Source: UBA2897 sp036733925 (GTDB lineage: Bacteria; Bacillota; Negativicutes; Selenomonadales; Selenomonadaceae). From it: a stretch of DNA of 45,338 nt. This document shows, piece by piece, positions 1-8,135 of the stretch. Each line of letters opens with the position of its first letter. Position 1 is the first letter of the stretch. The stretch covers positions 1 to 45,338 of the forward strand of contig DAIMZO010000020.1 of assembly GCA_036733925.1 (NCBI GenBank), written 5' to 3'. The position numbers and the translations under genes are program-made. A model generated the notes under the pieces. The model saw only the letters and a program-made list of their open reading frames with translations. It searched no databases and was not told the origin of the DNA.

Positions 1-451
1 GGCTGCGGAGGCCTTTGCCGAGGTCATCGAGACCAGCGCCGACCGGCAGACCGTTATCGGAGAACGCCGTCTGCGTGCGGCCATAAGCGATCTGGAGGAA
101 CAGCTCGCGCATCGCGGTGTTGATCGCGTCGCAGACGAGATCTGTGTTCAGAGCTTCGAGAACCGTGAGGCCCGGAAGGATTTCAGCGGCCATTGCTGCC
201 GAATGCGTCATGCCCGAGCAGCCGACCGTCTCGACGAGGCACTCCTGGATGATGCCGTCTTTGACGTTGAGCGTCAGCTTGCAGGCACCCTGCTGCGGCG
301 CGCACCAGCCAACACCGTGCGTCAGGCCGGAGATGTCCGTGACGTTCTTGGAGCTGATCCATTTGCCCTCTTCCGGGATCGGAGCAGCGCCATGATGAAC
401 TTCCTGCGCTACACATGCCATGTCTTCCACTTTCTGTGAATAAGCAATCAT
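1..451 (-). CDS. IscU/NifU-N-like iron-sulfur cluster scaffold protein (partial)
   Basis: This gene is cut by the left window edge; 150 codons are visible from an ATG at 451. The start is supported by TAGGAGGA about 10 bases upstream. The protein opens MIAYSQKVEDMACVAQEVHH and carries conserved cysteines in GVGWCAPQQGACKL and ETVGCSGMTHSAAMA, as I recall from the IscU-like scaffold proteins of anaerobes that often sit beside a GGGtGRT protein. The expected role is holding a nascent Fe-S cluster before transfer to an apoprotein in the cytosol. It follows gpmI by 39 bases on the same strand, so it may be read through from the glycolytic operon. No isc or suf genes are seen nearby. The assignment rests on remembered family sequence, so the exact subfamily is an inference. 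Confidence 0.8.
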   Translation of the reverse strand, partial: MIAYSQKVEDMACVAQEVHHGAAPIPEEGKWISSKNVTDISGLTHGVGWCAPQQGACKLTLNVKDGIIQECLVETVGCSGMTHSAAMAAEILPGLTVLEALNTDLVCDAINTAMRELFLQIAYGRTQTAFSDNGLPVGAGLDDLGKGLRS

Positions 452-490
452 TGTTCGTAGTCCTCCTAAAATATAACAGTTTATTTTAGA

Positions 491-2032
491 TTATTTTTCC
501 TCTCCGAGCTCGACGAGGTTCTTGCCCGTCATTTCTTCCGGGATGTCCATGCCCGCGAGCGTCAGGAGGGTTGGTGCGATATCGCAGAGCGCGCCGTCCT
601 TGACGGAACGGACGCGATCCGAGACGACGATGAACGGCACGACGTTCGTCGTGTGCTTCGTGTTCGGCTGGCCTACGGCGTAGTCCATCATCTTGTCCGC
701 GTTGCCGTGATCCGCCGTGATGCAGACCTCGCCGCCGACTTCCTTGATCGCCGCGACGAAACGGCCGACGCAGGAGTCCACGGTCTCAACAGCCTTGACG
801 ACCGCCGGGAACACGCCCGTATGGCCGACCATGTCGCAGTTCGCGTAGTTCAGGATGATGAAGTCGTATTTGCCGGAATGGATGGCCTCGACGACCTTGT
901 CCGTGACCTCGACCGCGCTCATCTCTGGCTGCAGGTCATAGGTCGCGACCTTCGGGCTCGGCACGAGGATGCGGTCCTCGCCCTTGTACGGCTCCTCGAC
1001 GCCGCCGTTGAAGAAGAACGTGACATGCGCGTACTTCTCGGTCTCGGCGATGCGGAGCTGGGTCATGCCATTGTCCTGGATGACTTCGCCGAGCGTGTTC
1101 TTGATGCTCTCCGGCGGGAAAGCGACCTTCGCGTTCATGCCGTCCTCGTACTGGGAGAACGTGACGAACGGGATCTTGAGGCTCTCGTCGCGCGCAAAGC
1201 CCTCGAACTTCGCATCGGTGAACGCGTGCGTGAGCTGACGCGCACGATCCGGGCGGAAGTTGAAGAAGATGGCCGTGTCGCCGTTCTTCATGCCGGGATA
1301 GCCCTTGATGACGAACGGGACGACGAACTCGTCGTTGACCTGGTTATCGTAGCTGTGCTGGACGCCGCTGACCGCATCCGCCTCGTCGACGCCATTTGCA
1401 TGTGCGATGGCCTCGTAGGCCTTCTGCTCGCGATCCCAACGGTTGTCGCGGTCCATCGCGTAGTAGCGGCCCGAGACCGTCGCGATCTTGCCGATGCCGT
1501 ACTCCGCGCATTTGTCCTCGAGTTCCTTCAGGAACGGCTGTGCGCTCTGCGGCGGCACATCGCGGCCATCGAGGAACGCATGGACGTAGACTTCCTTGAC
1601 GCCCTGCTCTTTGGCCATCTTCAGCAGCGCGTAGAGATGCGCCTGATGGCTGTGGACACCGCCCGGCGAAACGAGGCCGAGCAGATGCACGGCGCCGTCG
1701 TTCTTCTTCGCCTCGGTGAAGGCGGAGACGAGCGCTTCATTTTTAAAGAAGCTGCCGTTCTTGATGTCGCGCGTGATGCGCGTGAGCTGCTGATAGACGA
1801 GGCGGCCGGCGCCGATATTCGTATGACCGACCTCCGAGTTGCCCATCTGGCCGTCCGGCAGACCGACGAATTCGCCGGAAGCCTGCAGGTGGCTGTTGCA
1901 ATAGTTCGCCATGAGACCGTCGAGGACCGGGGTCTTCGCTGCCTCTACGGCGTTGCTCTCATCGAGCTTGCCGCCGATGCCGCAGCCATCCATGATGATG
2001 AGTGCGACCGGTGCATGTTTTACTTTTGCCAT
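491..2032 (-). CDS. gpmI: 2,3-bisphosphoglycerate-independent phosphoglycerate mutase
   Basis: The enzyme interconverts 3-phosphoglycerate and 2-phosphoglycerate in glycolysis. The 513-residue length is normal for the cofactor-independent, Mn-dependent family of the alkaline phosphatase superfamily. The catalytic serine is Ser66 in GNSEVGHTNIGAG. Metal ligands and substrate residues appear in MDGCGIGG near the N-terminus, in DGRDVPP, in MDRDNRWDRE, in CDMVGHTG and in TADHGNAD. The start MAKVKHAPVA has AGAAGGAG about 12 bases upstream. The gene is last of the gapA-pgk-tpiA-gpmI series, 67 bases after tpiA. Enolase, the next step, is not in the window. Confidence 0.97.
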   Translation of the reverse strand: MAKVKHAPVALIIMDGCGIGGKLDESNAVEAAKTPVLDGLMANYCNSHLQASGEFVGLPDGQMGNSEVGHTNIGAGRLVYQQLTRITRDIKNGSFFKNEALVSAFTEAKKNDGAVHLLGLVSPGGVHSHQAHLYALLKMAKEQGVKEVYVHAFLDGRDVPPQSAQPFLKELEDKCAEYGIGKIATVSGRYYAMDRDNRWDREQKAYEAIAHANGVDEADAVSGVQHSYDNQVNDEFVVPFVIKGYPGMKNGDTAIFFNFRPDRARQLTHAFTDAKFEGFARDESLKIPFVTFSQYEDGMNAKVAFPPESIKNTLGEVIQDNGMTQLRIAETEKYAHVTFFFNGGVEEPYKGEDRILVPSPKVATYDLQPEMSAVEVTDKVVEAIHSGKYDFIILNYANCDMVGHTGVFPAVVKAVETVDSCVGRFVAAIKEVGGEVCITADHGNADKMMDYAVGQPNTKHTTNVVPFIVVSDRVRSVKDGALCDIAPTLLTLAGMDIPEEMTGKNLVELGEEK

Positions 2033-2074
2033 GATTGTTGACTACTCCTTCTGCAAAAAGAATTCGCAGTATAC

Positions 2075-2091
2075 TTTCTAGAGACTAGAAA
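2075..2091. other. Small AT-rich hairpin between tpiA and gpmI
   Basis: TTTCTAG and CTAGAAA are separated by AGA, giving a 7 bp stem in the 67-base tpiA-gpmI gap. No U-run follows it in the direction of transcription, so it is not a convincing terminator. It could act as an RNA-processing or stability element within the operon transcript, which is an inference. Confidence 0.35.
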
Positions 2092-2099
2092 ATGGGAAA

Positions 2100-2849
2100 T
2101 CAGTAGTTGACGATCTCGCTGAAATCCTTGGCCTTCAGCGAAGCGCCGCCGACGAGTGCACCGTCGACATTCGGCTGCTTCATGAGGTCTTTGATTGTTG
2201 CCGGCTTCACGCTGCCGCCGTACTGGATGCGGATGCTGTCTGCCGCGTCTTTGCCGAACTCAGCCTCGACCGTCTTGCGGATATGTGCGCAGACTTCCTC
2301 AGCCTGATTGAAGGAAGCCGTCTTGCCCGTGCCGATTGCCCAGATCGGCTCATAGGCGACGACGAGCTGTGCGACCTCTTCCGGCTTGAAGCCAGCGAGA
2401 GCTGCCTTGACCTGGCCCGCGATGAAGTCGAGATAGCCGCCGGCCTCGCGCTGCTCGAGCGTCTCGCCGCAGCAGATGATTGGCGTGATGCCCGCTGCGA
2501 AGGCCGCATGTGCGCGCTTGTTGACGCCCTCATCCGTCTCACCGAAGTACTGACGGCGCTCGCTGTGGCCGAGCACGCAGTAGTCTACGCCGATCTCGTT
2601 GAGCATGCCCGTCGAGATCTCGCCCGTGAACGCGCCGTGGTCTTCCCAATGCACGTTCTGTGCGCCGACGTGGATGTTCGTGCCGAGCGCCGCGTCAGCG
2701 ACGGCTGCGAGGGCCGTAGCCGTCGGGCATACGACGACCGTGACCTTCGCGTCCTTGACGAGCGGAGCGAGGCCGCGGACGAGGTTCTTGCCCTCCACGA
2801 TCGTGTTGTTCATTTTCCAGTTGCCAGCAATGATTGGAGTTCTTGCCAT
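2100..2849 (-). CDS. tpiA: Triosephosphate isomerase
   Basis: This TIM-barrel enzyme interconverts dihydroxyacetone phosphate and glyceraldehyde 3-phosphate. The 249 residues match the normal length. The catalytic set is complete: Asn10 and Lys12 in AGNWKMN, the electrophile His95 in VLGHSERR, the base Glu167 in AYEPIWAIGTG, and the phosphate-binding GGSVKP near the C-terminus. The ATG at 2849 follows CAGGGGGTAACGAACATC, which contains a G-rich ribosome site. The gene starts 30 bases after pgk ends, consistent with co-transcription. Confidence 0.97.
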   Translation of the reverse strand: MARTPIIAGNWKMNNTIVEGKNLVRGLAPLVKDAKVTVVVCPTATALAAVADAALGTNIHVGAQNVHWEDHGAFTGEISTGMLNEIGVDYCVLGHSERRQYFGETDEGVNKRAHAAFAAGITPIICCGETLEQREAGGYLDFIAGQVKAALAGFKPEEVAQLVVAYEPIWAIGTGKTASFNQAEEVCAHIRKTVEAEFGKDAADSIRIQYGGSVKPATIKDLMKQPNVDGALVGGASLKAKDFSEIVNY

Positions 2850-2879
2850 GATGTTCGTTACCCCCTGAATCAGATTCCC

Positions 2880-4097
2880 TTATTTATCGGCGATGGCTTC
2901 GATGCCCGGCATCGCTTTGCCCTCGAGGTACTCGAGCGTAGCGCCGCCGCCCGTCGAAACGTGCGAAATCTTATCCGTGAGACCCGTCTTGCCGAGCGCT
3001 GCGACCGAGTCGCCGCCGCCGACGATCGAGATGGCCCCGTTGTCCGTCGCGTCCGCGACTGCCTTTGCGACAGCCAGCGTGCCCTTGGCGAACTCCTCGC
3101 ACTCGAACACGCCCATCGGGCCGTTCCAGATAACCGTCTTGGCACCCTTCAGCGCCTCGACATAGGCCTTGCTCGTCTTCTCGCCGGAGTCCAGAGCCTG
3201 CCAGCCGTCCTCGACCTTGTCGACGTCGACGACCTTCGTCTGGCCTTCCTTCTTCCACTTGTCCGCGTCAGCGAGCGGGAACATGTTCGCGACAGCGACG
3301 TCGAGCGGCAGGACGACTTTGACGCCCTTCTCGTCGGCTTTCTTCAAGATGTCGCGCGCGAGGTCGTACTTATCCGGCTCGCAGAGCGAATCGCCGATCG
3401 GCAGGCCCTTGGCTGCATCGAACGTATGCGCCATGCCGCCGCCGATGATGATCGTATCGCATTTGTCGAGCAGGTTCGTGATGACGCCGATTTTGTCGGA
3501 GACCTTTGCGCCGCCGATGATCGCGACGAACGGATGCTGCGGGTTCTCGAGCGTCTTGCCGATGTAGTTGATCTCCTTCTCCATCAGGAAGCCAGCGACG
3601 CACTCGATGTACTTCGGTACGCCGGCGTTCGAAGCGTGTGCGCGGTGCGCAACGCCGAATGCATCGTCGACAGCGACGTCCGCGAGGGATGCGAGCTGCT
3701 TGGCGAATTCCGGATCGTTCTTCTTCTCTTCCTTGTGATAGCGGAGGTTCTCGAGCAGGAGGACTTCGCCCGGCTTCAGCGCGTCAGCCATCTTCTTCGT
3801 CTCTTCGCCGATGCAGTCCGGTGCCCATTTGACCTCGCGGCCGAGGAGCTCGGAGAGGTGCTTGACGAGGTGCTTCGTCGAGAATTTGTCCTCTCGTGCC
3901 TCGGTCGGACGGCCGATATGGCAGGCGAGAATGAGAGCCGCGCCGTGGTCGAGCAGATAGTTCAGCGTCGGCAGCGTGCGGACCATGCGCGTGTCGTTCG
4001 TGATGTTCATCTTGTCATCGAACGGGACGTTGTAGTCCACACGGACGAACACTTTCTTACCCTGGACATCAATATCTTTGATGGTCTTCTTATCCAT
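2880..4097 (-). CDS. pgk: Phosphoglycerate kinase
   Basis: The enzyme transfers the acyl phosphate of 1,3-bisphosphoglycerate to ADP, the first ATP-yielding step of lower glycolysis. The 405-residue protein has the N-terminal substrate motif RVDYNVPFDDK (near residue 20), ACHIGRPT, the hinge and nucleotide region with IIGGAKVSDKI, and the C-terminal GGGDSVAAL and STGGGATLEYLEGK. The start is set by TTGGAGGT about 9 bases upstream of the ATG at 4097. It lies downstream of gapA, separated by a stem-loop at 4133-4171 that may cut transcription partially. No tpi fusion is present, unlike in some thermophiles. Confidence 0.97.
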   Translation of the reverse strand: MDKKTIKDIDVQGKKVFVRVDYNVPFDDKMNITNDTRMVRTLPTLNYLLDHGAALILACHIGRPTEAREDKFSTKHLVKHLSELLGREVKWAPDCIGEETKKMADALKPGEVLLLENLRYHKEEKKNDPEFAKQLASLADVAVDDAFGVAHRAHASNAGVPKYIECVAGFLMEKEINYIGKTLENPQHPFVAIIGGAKVSDKIGVITNLLDKCDTIIIGGGMAHTFDAAKGLPIGDSLCEPDKYDLARDILKKADEKGVKVVLPLDVAVANMFPLADADKWKKEGQTKVVDVDKVEDGWQALDSGEKTSKAYVEALKGAKTVIWNGPMGVFECEEFAKGTLAVAKAVADATDNGAISIVGGGDSVAALGKTGLTDKISHVSTGGGATLEYLEGKAMPGIEAIADK

Positions 4098-4132
4098 GTT
4101 GTGTGTACCTCCAACATTTTTACATCATAAAA

Positions 4133-4171
4133 CTTGAGGCCCGGCCCAAACAAACGTGGCCGGACCTCAAG
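4133..4171 (-). terminator. Stem-loop between gapA and pgk, probable partial terminator
   Basis: The 14-base arms CTTGAGGCCCGGCC and GGCCGGACCTCAAG pair with a single mismatch around an 11-base loop. Read on the minus strand the stem is followed by TTTTATG, a short U-run. Its position just after the gapA stop suggests an intrinsic terminator or attenuator that makes gapA transcript more abundant than the distal pgk-tpiA-gpmI part. Confidence 0.7.
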
Positions 4172-4211
4172 AGATCTTCAACGATATGAACTTATCGGAA
4201 TTCTGGTCGAA

Positions 4212-5228
4212 TTACTGAACGTTCTCGGAGAAGTATTTGATCGTGCGAACCATCTGGCTCGTGTAGGAGTTCTCGTTATCGTACCAGGAAACAACCTGAA
4301 CGAGCGTGTTGCCGTCGCCCGTCGGAACAACCATCGTCTGCGTTGCATCGAACAGGGAGCCGTAGCGCATGCCGACAACATCCTTCGAAACGATATCGTC
4401 CGTGTTGTAGCCGAAGGACTCCGTCGTCTCTTTCTTCATCTGAGCGTTGACCTGATCAACCGTGACTTCGCCCTTGACAACTGCATAGAGGAGCGTCGTG
4501 GAACCCGTCGGGGTCGGAACGCGCTGTGCAGCACCGATCAGCTTGCCATCGAGTTCCGGAAGGACGAGGCCGATAGCCTTAGCAGCACCGGAGGACGTCG
4601 GAACGATGTTCTCGGAAGCTGCGCGGCTGCGGCGGAGGTTACCCTTGCGCTGCGGGCCATCGAGCGTCATCTGGTCGCCCGTGAATGCGTGGATCGTCTG
4701 CATGATGCCGCTCTTGATCGGAGCGAGGTCATTCAGAGCCTTAGCCATCGGTGCGAGGCAGTTCGTCGTGCAGGAAGCAGCGGAGATGATCTTCGTGCCA
4801 GCCGGAATCGTCTTGTGGTTGACGTTGTAGACAATCGTCGGGAGGTCTTTACCAGCCGGTGCGGAGATAACGACCTTCTTAGCACCAGCTTCGAGATGAG
4901 CGGATGCTTTCTCTTTGGACGTGTAGAAGCCCGTGCACTCGAGCACGACGTCTACATCATGCTTTGCCCAAGGAATGTTCTTCGCATCCTTCTCAGCATA
5001 GATCTTGATCGTCTTGCCGTTGACCGTGATGCTGTCTTCGCCAGCCTCAACCTTGTCCGCATACTTGTACTTGCCCTGAGAAGAATCATACTTCAGAAGG
5101 TAAGCAAGCATCTTCGGGCTCGTGAGGTCGTTGATAGCGACGACTTCGTAACCCTCAGCGTCAAACATCTGACGGAATGCAAGACGGCCGATACGACCAA
5201 AACCATTGATAGCAACTTTTACTGCCAT
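4212..5228 (-). CDS. gapA: Glyceraldehyde-3-phosphate dehydrogenase, type I
   Basis: The enzyme oxidises glyceraldehyde 3-phosphate to 1,3-bisphosphoglycerate with NAD. From the ATG at 5228 the protein has 338 residues and opens MAVKVAINGFGRIGR, the usual Rossmann start. The catalytic cysteine is Cys153 in SAASCTTNCLAP, and the C-terminus has the expected WYDNENSY. Asp34 after the second beta strand fits NAD preference. The open frame extends upstream to 5285, but that codon lies inside the -10 box at 5281-5286, so the internal ATG is the real start; GGGGGT lies about 9 bases before it. It is the first gene of the glycolytic operon. Confidence 0.97.
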   Translation of the reverse strand: MAVKVAINGFGRIGRLAFRQMFDAEGYEVVAINDLTSPKMLAYLLKYDSSQGKYKYADKVEAGEDSITVNGKTIKIYAEKDAKNIPWAKHDVDVVLECTGFYTSKEKASAHLEAGAKKVVISAPAGKDLPTIVYNVNHKTIPAGTKIISAASCTTNCLAPMAKALNDLAPIKSGIMQTIHAFTGDQMTLDGPQRKGNLRRSRAASENIVPTSSGAAKAIGLVLPELDGKLIGAAQRVPTPTGSTTLLYAVVKGEVTVDQVNAQMKKETTESFGYNTDDIVSKDVVGMRYGSLFDATQTMVVPTGDGNTLVQVVSWYDNENSYTSQMVRTIKYFSENVQ

Positions 5229-5280
5229 TTCAAAAATACCCCCTAAAACTTTTAGAAGTTCTTTTGTCCTTACAGGCTTA

Positions 5281-5310
5281 ATCATACCGCATTTTCAGGC
5301 AAAATGTCAA
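5281..5310 (-). promoter_or_regulatory. Sigma-A-type promoter of the gapA-pgk-tpiA-gpmI operon
   Basis: On the minus strand TTGACA (5310-5305) is followed after 18 bases by TATGAT (5286-5281). The predicted start of transcription is near 5274, leaving a leader of about 45 bases before the gapA ATG. The near-consensus boxes fit a strongly expressed central metabolic operon. Confidence 0.85.
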
Positions 5311-5441
5311 TGTTTTTGTGCGATTTCCGGGGGCTGTTTACCAAAAATTTTCAGACGGCTCTTCTTGTCTCGGGACTCTCTATCATTCCTTGTCCAAAAG
5401 GCCCAAGTCCCGTGAAAACAATAGGATTCACTGCTTCAGCT

Positions 5442-6830
5442 TCACGCCTTTTCCATCTTCTCCATCGCGAGCAGGGACTGCACGAGGATTGCGCACTCGA
5501 GGCGCTTCTTCTGGATCTCGCAGCCGACCTCGTAGGGCTCGCGGATGTTGCCGTGGAACAGGTCGGCGTTCGCATGGCAGCCGCCCGAGCAGAAGAAGCG
5601 CGCCCAGCAGTCGCGGCATTTCGGTTTGTTCAGCACGTGGCTCTCGCGGAAGTACTGCGAGAGCTCGTGGTTTGTGATGCCCTCGTCGACCGTGCCGATC
5701 TTGTACCCCGCGCGGCCGACGAACTGGTGGCACGGGTAGAGGTCGCCGTTCTCCGCGACTGCGACGTACTCATGCCCCGCGCCGCAGCCCGACAGGCGCT
5801 TCGCGACGCACGGGCCGTTCGAGAGATCCATGTTGAAGTGGAAAAAGAAGAAACCCTTCCCCTCGCGGTGGCGTTTCATGTAGGCCTCGGTCAGCCGGTC
5901 GTACTCCTCGCGGATGCGCGGCAGATCCTCCTCCGTCAGCGCAATCGGGCTGTCCTTCAGCACGACCGGCTCCATCGACAGAATGTCGAAGCCCTCGTCG
6001 TTCATCGAGAGCACGTCCTTCGTGAAGTCGAGGTTCTTCTTCGTGTAGGTGCCGCGCAGGAACGTGTAGACGCCGCGGTAGTCGTAGTCGCCGCCATGAC
6101 GGCTCTCGAGCACCTTCTTGAAGTTCTTGACGGCGCGGTCGTAGCTGCCCTGGCCGCCGGCCGTCGGGCGCATCGCGTCGTGGATTTCCTTGCGGCCGTC
6201 GAGCGACAGGACGAGCGCGAAGTCGTTGTCATTGAGCCACTGGATCGTCGCGTCATCGAGCAGCATGCCGTTCGTCGTCATCGTGAGCTTGAACTTCTTG
6301 CCCGTCTCCTTCTCGCGCTGATGGACGTACTCGGTCACGGCCTTGACCGTCTTCCTGTTCATGAGTGGCTCGCCGCCGAAGAAATCCATCTCGAGATGCT
6401 TGCGCGGGCCGCTCGCCTTGATGAGGTAGTCGACGGCCTTGCGCCCGACCTCCGGGCTCATGACGGCGCGTGCCTGCCCGTAGCTGCCGCCGTCGCCGAA
6501 GCAGTATTTGCAGCGCAGGTTGCAATCCTGCGCGATCATCAGGCAGATGGACTTCACGAGGCCTCGGACCTTGAACGTCGGCGGCACGTCGATGTCCGGC
6601 GCGAAGAGCTCGCCCTCATCCATGAGCTCATGCAGCTCGCCGCAGGCCTCCTCGAGATCTGCCTTCGGATACGTGCCGGCGAGGCGGTCGACGACGGCCG
6701 CGTCGTTCGTGCCGTCGAACGTGTCCATCATGTCGTAGATCATCTTGTCGATGACGTGCACGGCGCCGCTGTTGATGTCGAGCAGGATGTAGTGCCCGCC
6801 CTGCTCGAATTTATGGATTTTCGCTTTCAT
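5442..6830 (-). CDS. scfB: Radical SAM/SPASM maturase of the SCIFF ranthipeptide
   Basis: This 462-residue enzyme is predicted to install thioether cross-links in the six-cysteine peptide encoded directly upstream (6913-7050). The N-terminal 80 residues resemble a PqqD-like peptide-recognition domain. The radical SAM [4Fe-4S] motif is Cys103-x3-Cys107-x2-Cys110 in DCNLRCKYCFGDGG. FFGGEPLMN is the usual second radical SAM motif. The C-terminal SPASM region (about 349-448) has CGAGHEY, YPCHQF, CRDCWARFFCSGGC and EVGCEIQKKRLEC, enough cysteines for two auxiliary Fe-S clusters. It is read from the same strand as the peptide gene with an 82-base gap containing a stem-loop. Members of this family make ranthipeptides in Clostridia; the exact link pattern here is inferred. 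Confidence 0.93.
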   Translation of the reverse strand: MKAKIHKFEQGGHYILLDINSGAVHVIDKMIYDMMDTFDGTNDAAVVDRLAGTYPKADLEEACGELHELMDEGELFAPDIDVPPTFKVRGLVKSICLMIAQDCNLRCKYCFGDGGSYGQARAVMSPEVGRKAVDYLIKASGPRKHLEMDFFGGEPLMNRKTVKAVTEYVHQREKETGKKFKLTMTTNGMLLDDATIQWLNDNDFALVLSLDGRKEIHDAMRPTAGGQGSYDRAVKNFKKVLESRHGGDYDYRGVYTFLRGTYTKKNLDFTKDVLSMNDEGFDILSMEPVVLKDSPIALTEEDLPRIREEYDRLTEAYMKRHREGKGFFFFHFNMDLSNGPCVAKRLSGCGAGHEYVAVAENGDLYPCHQFVGRAGYKIGTVDEGITNHELSQYFRESHVLNKPKCRDCWARFFCSGGCHANADLFHGNIREPYEVGCEIQKKRLECAILVQSLLAMEKMEKA

Positions 6831-6863
6831 CTATTCTAGTTTCTCCTCATACACATAGGAAAA

Positions 6864-6885
6864 CCTCCCTCAGAGATGAGGGAGG
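6864..6885 (-). terminator. Stem-loop between the SCIFF peptide and its maturase
   Basis: CCTCCCTCA and TGAGGGAGG form a perfect 9 bp stem with a GAGA loop on the plus strand. On the minus strand the stem is followed by TTTTCC, a short U-run. It lies just after the peptide stop, so partial termination here would give excess precursor mRNA over maturase mRNA. Confidence 0.65.
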
Positions 6886-6912
6886 CTCTTGCGATCCGCT
6901 TGGCGGAGCCGC

Positions 6913-7050
6913 TTACTTCTCGCAGACCTGGTTGCCGACCGTGCAGCTCGTCTTGCAAGCGGACTGGCACGAAGCCTGGCACTCACCGCAGCCGCCCTTC
7001 TTCAGGGATGCCTGAAGCTGTGGTTTGTTCACCGTAAGAATGTGTTTCAT
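6913..7050 (-). CDS. scfA: SCIFF (six cysteines in forty-five residues) peptide precursor
   Basis: This short gene encodes exactly 45 residues and is recognised by translating the minus strand next to the radical SAM maturase. The leader reads MKHILTVNKPQLQASLKK. The core starts GGCGECQASC and has six cysteines at positions 21, 24, 28, 32, 36 and 43, ending QVCEK. The ribosome site is excellent: AAGGAGGG lies 8 bases before the ATG at 7050. The peptide should be cross-linked on its cysteines by the product of 5442-6830. A PHP-family gene lies 40 bases upstream on the same strand. No protease or exporter is nearby, as is usual for this family, whose biological role is still open. Confidence 0.95.
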   Translation of the reverse strand: MKHILTVNKPQLQASLKKGGCGECQASCQSACKTSCTVGNQVCEK

Positions 7051-7090
7051 CGTTGTTTCCCTCCTTACCGGTAGAAATCCCTACTTTCAT

Positions 7091-7891
7091 TTATTTTATC
7101 TTGTTTCCATCATTCATGCAAGGGATAATTTTCCGTTCGCAGAACGTGCAGGTTGTGAGGCCAGCGGCCGAGGCGATCCGCGCCGCCGCATCGAAATGTG
7201 CGCCGATGGCGTCCGCCTCGTGCGCGTCGGAGCCGAAGGTCACATAGCGGCCGCCGAGCTCGCGGTAGCGCTGGTAGATCGGCAGCAGCGCCTCGCGGGC
7301 CCGCGCGTCCCCGAGCCGACGCGTGTTGAGCTCCATGACCGTATCCGTCTCGATGGCCGCACGCAGCACCGCGTCGATGGCGTCCGCGTACTGCGGCGCA
7401 TCGAGCTCCGGATCCGCATAGGGCGCATAGCGGCAGATATAGTCGATATGCCCGAGGATGTCGATGAAATCGCCATGCGCGCGCAGGTTCTCCGCCATCT
7501 GATGCAGATAGTCGAGATACGCCTCATCCTTTGCATGCCCCGCGAAGGTCTCCGCATCGTAGACATCGCTGCCGTAGAGCAGATGCTGCGAGCCGATCAC
7601 GGCATCGAACGGCACGCGCCCGACAAACGCACGCGAGCGGTCCCGCGTCTGCGGCTGCATGCCGACCTCGACGCCGAGCCGCAGGGCATCGCCGCGCAGG
7701 CCCTCGTAGCTCTGCCAGTATTCCTCCGGGTCGAACTCGAAGCGCATCTCCCCCGGGAAATCGTAGTCGAGATGCTCTGTGAACACGAGGCCGATGCCCT
7801 GTGCCGCGGCCTGCCGGACGGCGTCCTCTGCCCGCATCTCCGAATCCGCCGAGAATGCCGTATGGCTGTGCGTGTCAAAAATCATGCCCAT
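7091..7891 (-). CDS. PHP-domain histidinol-phosphatase family protein
   Basis: The protein of 266 residues opens MGMIFDTHSHTAFSAD, the first metal-binding motif of the PHP superfamily (His8, His10). Further PHP motifs are TEHLDYDFPG, GVEVGMQPQ, DAVIGSQHLL, ILGHIDYICRYAP and FGSDAHEADAIG. This set fits HisJ/HisK histidinol phosphatases, which release histidinol from histidinol phosphate using a trinuclear metal site. No other his gene is in the window, so a different phosphoester substrate is possible. The start could also be the ATG at 7885. It precedes the SCIFF gene by 40 bases on the same strand but may simply be a neighbour. Confidence 0.85.
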   Translation of the reverse strand: MGMIFDTHSHTAFSADSEMRAEDAVRQAAAQGIGLVFTEHLDYDFPGEMRFEFDPEEYWQSYEGLRGDALRLGVEVGMQPQTRDRSRAFVGRVPFDAVIGSQHLLYGSDVYDAETFAGHAKDEAYLDYLHQMAENLRAHGDFIDILGHIDYICRYAPYADPELDAPQYADAIDAVLRAAIETDTVMELNTRRLGDARAREALLPIYQRYRELGGRYVTFGSDAHEADAIGAHFDAAARIASAAGLTTCTFCERKIIPCMNDGNKIK

Positions 7892-8017
7892 CCCCCATTT
7901 CCTGACTTTCTGCCTCTATCCTAGAGGAAAAAACGACCCACCGCAAGGGTTTCGGAAAGTTTTATTCCTTGATGTAGTAAATTTTCTTGTACTTTCGTTT
8001 TTTATCTCGTTTATATA

Positions 8018-8046
8018 TTGAAATTTTTCTCAATATTTTTTATACT
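8018..8046 (+). promoter_or_regulatory. Promoter of the GGDEF gene
   Basis: TTGAAA (8018-8023) and TATACT (8041-8046) are spaced by 17 bases. The -10 box is the left half of an imperfect inverted repeat, TATAC-TGATA-GTATA (8041-8055), which could bind a repressor. The leader of about 80 bases contains a 7 bp stem, GGCTTTG with CAAAGCC, spanning roughly 8073-8106. Confidence 0.75.
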
Positions 8047-8135
8047 GATAGTATACTTACACTTTAGGACTTTTGGCTTTGTCCGTTCCAAGCGCGCGCA
8101 AAGCCATACCGTGACCATTTAGGGAAGGATTTTCC

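Noticed and set aside
653..2041. Long open frame on the plus strand across gpmI, and similar long frames opposite murA, tpiA, mbl and the liv genes
   Set aside because: They are antisense shadows caused by GC-rich codon use; the protein sequences are Arg/Asp/Val-rich with no family motifs, and the minus-strand genes are unambiguous.
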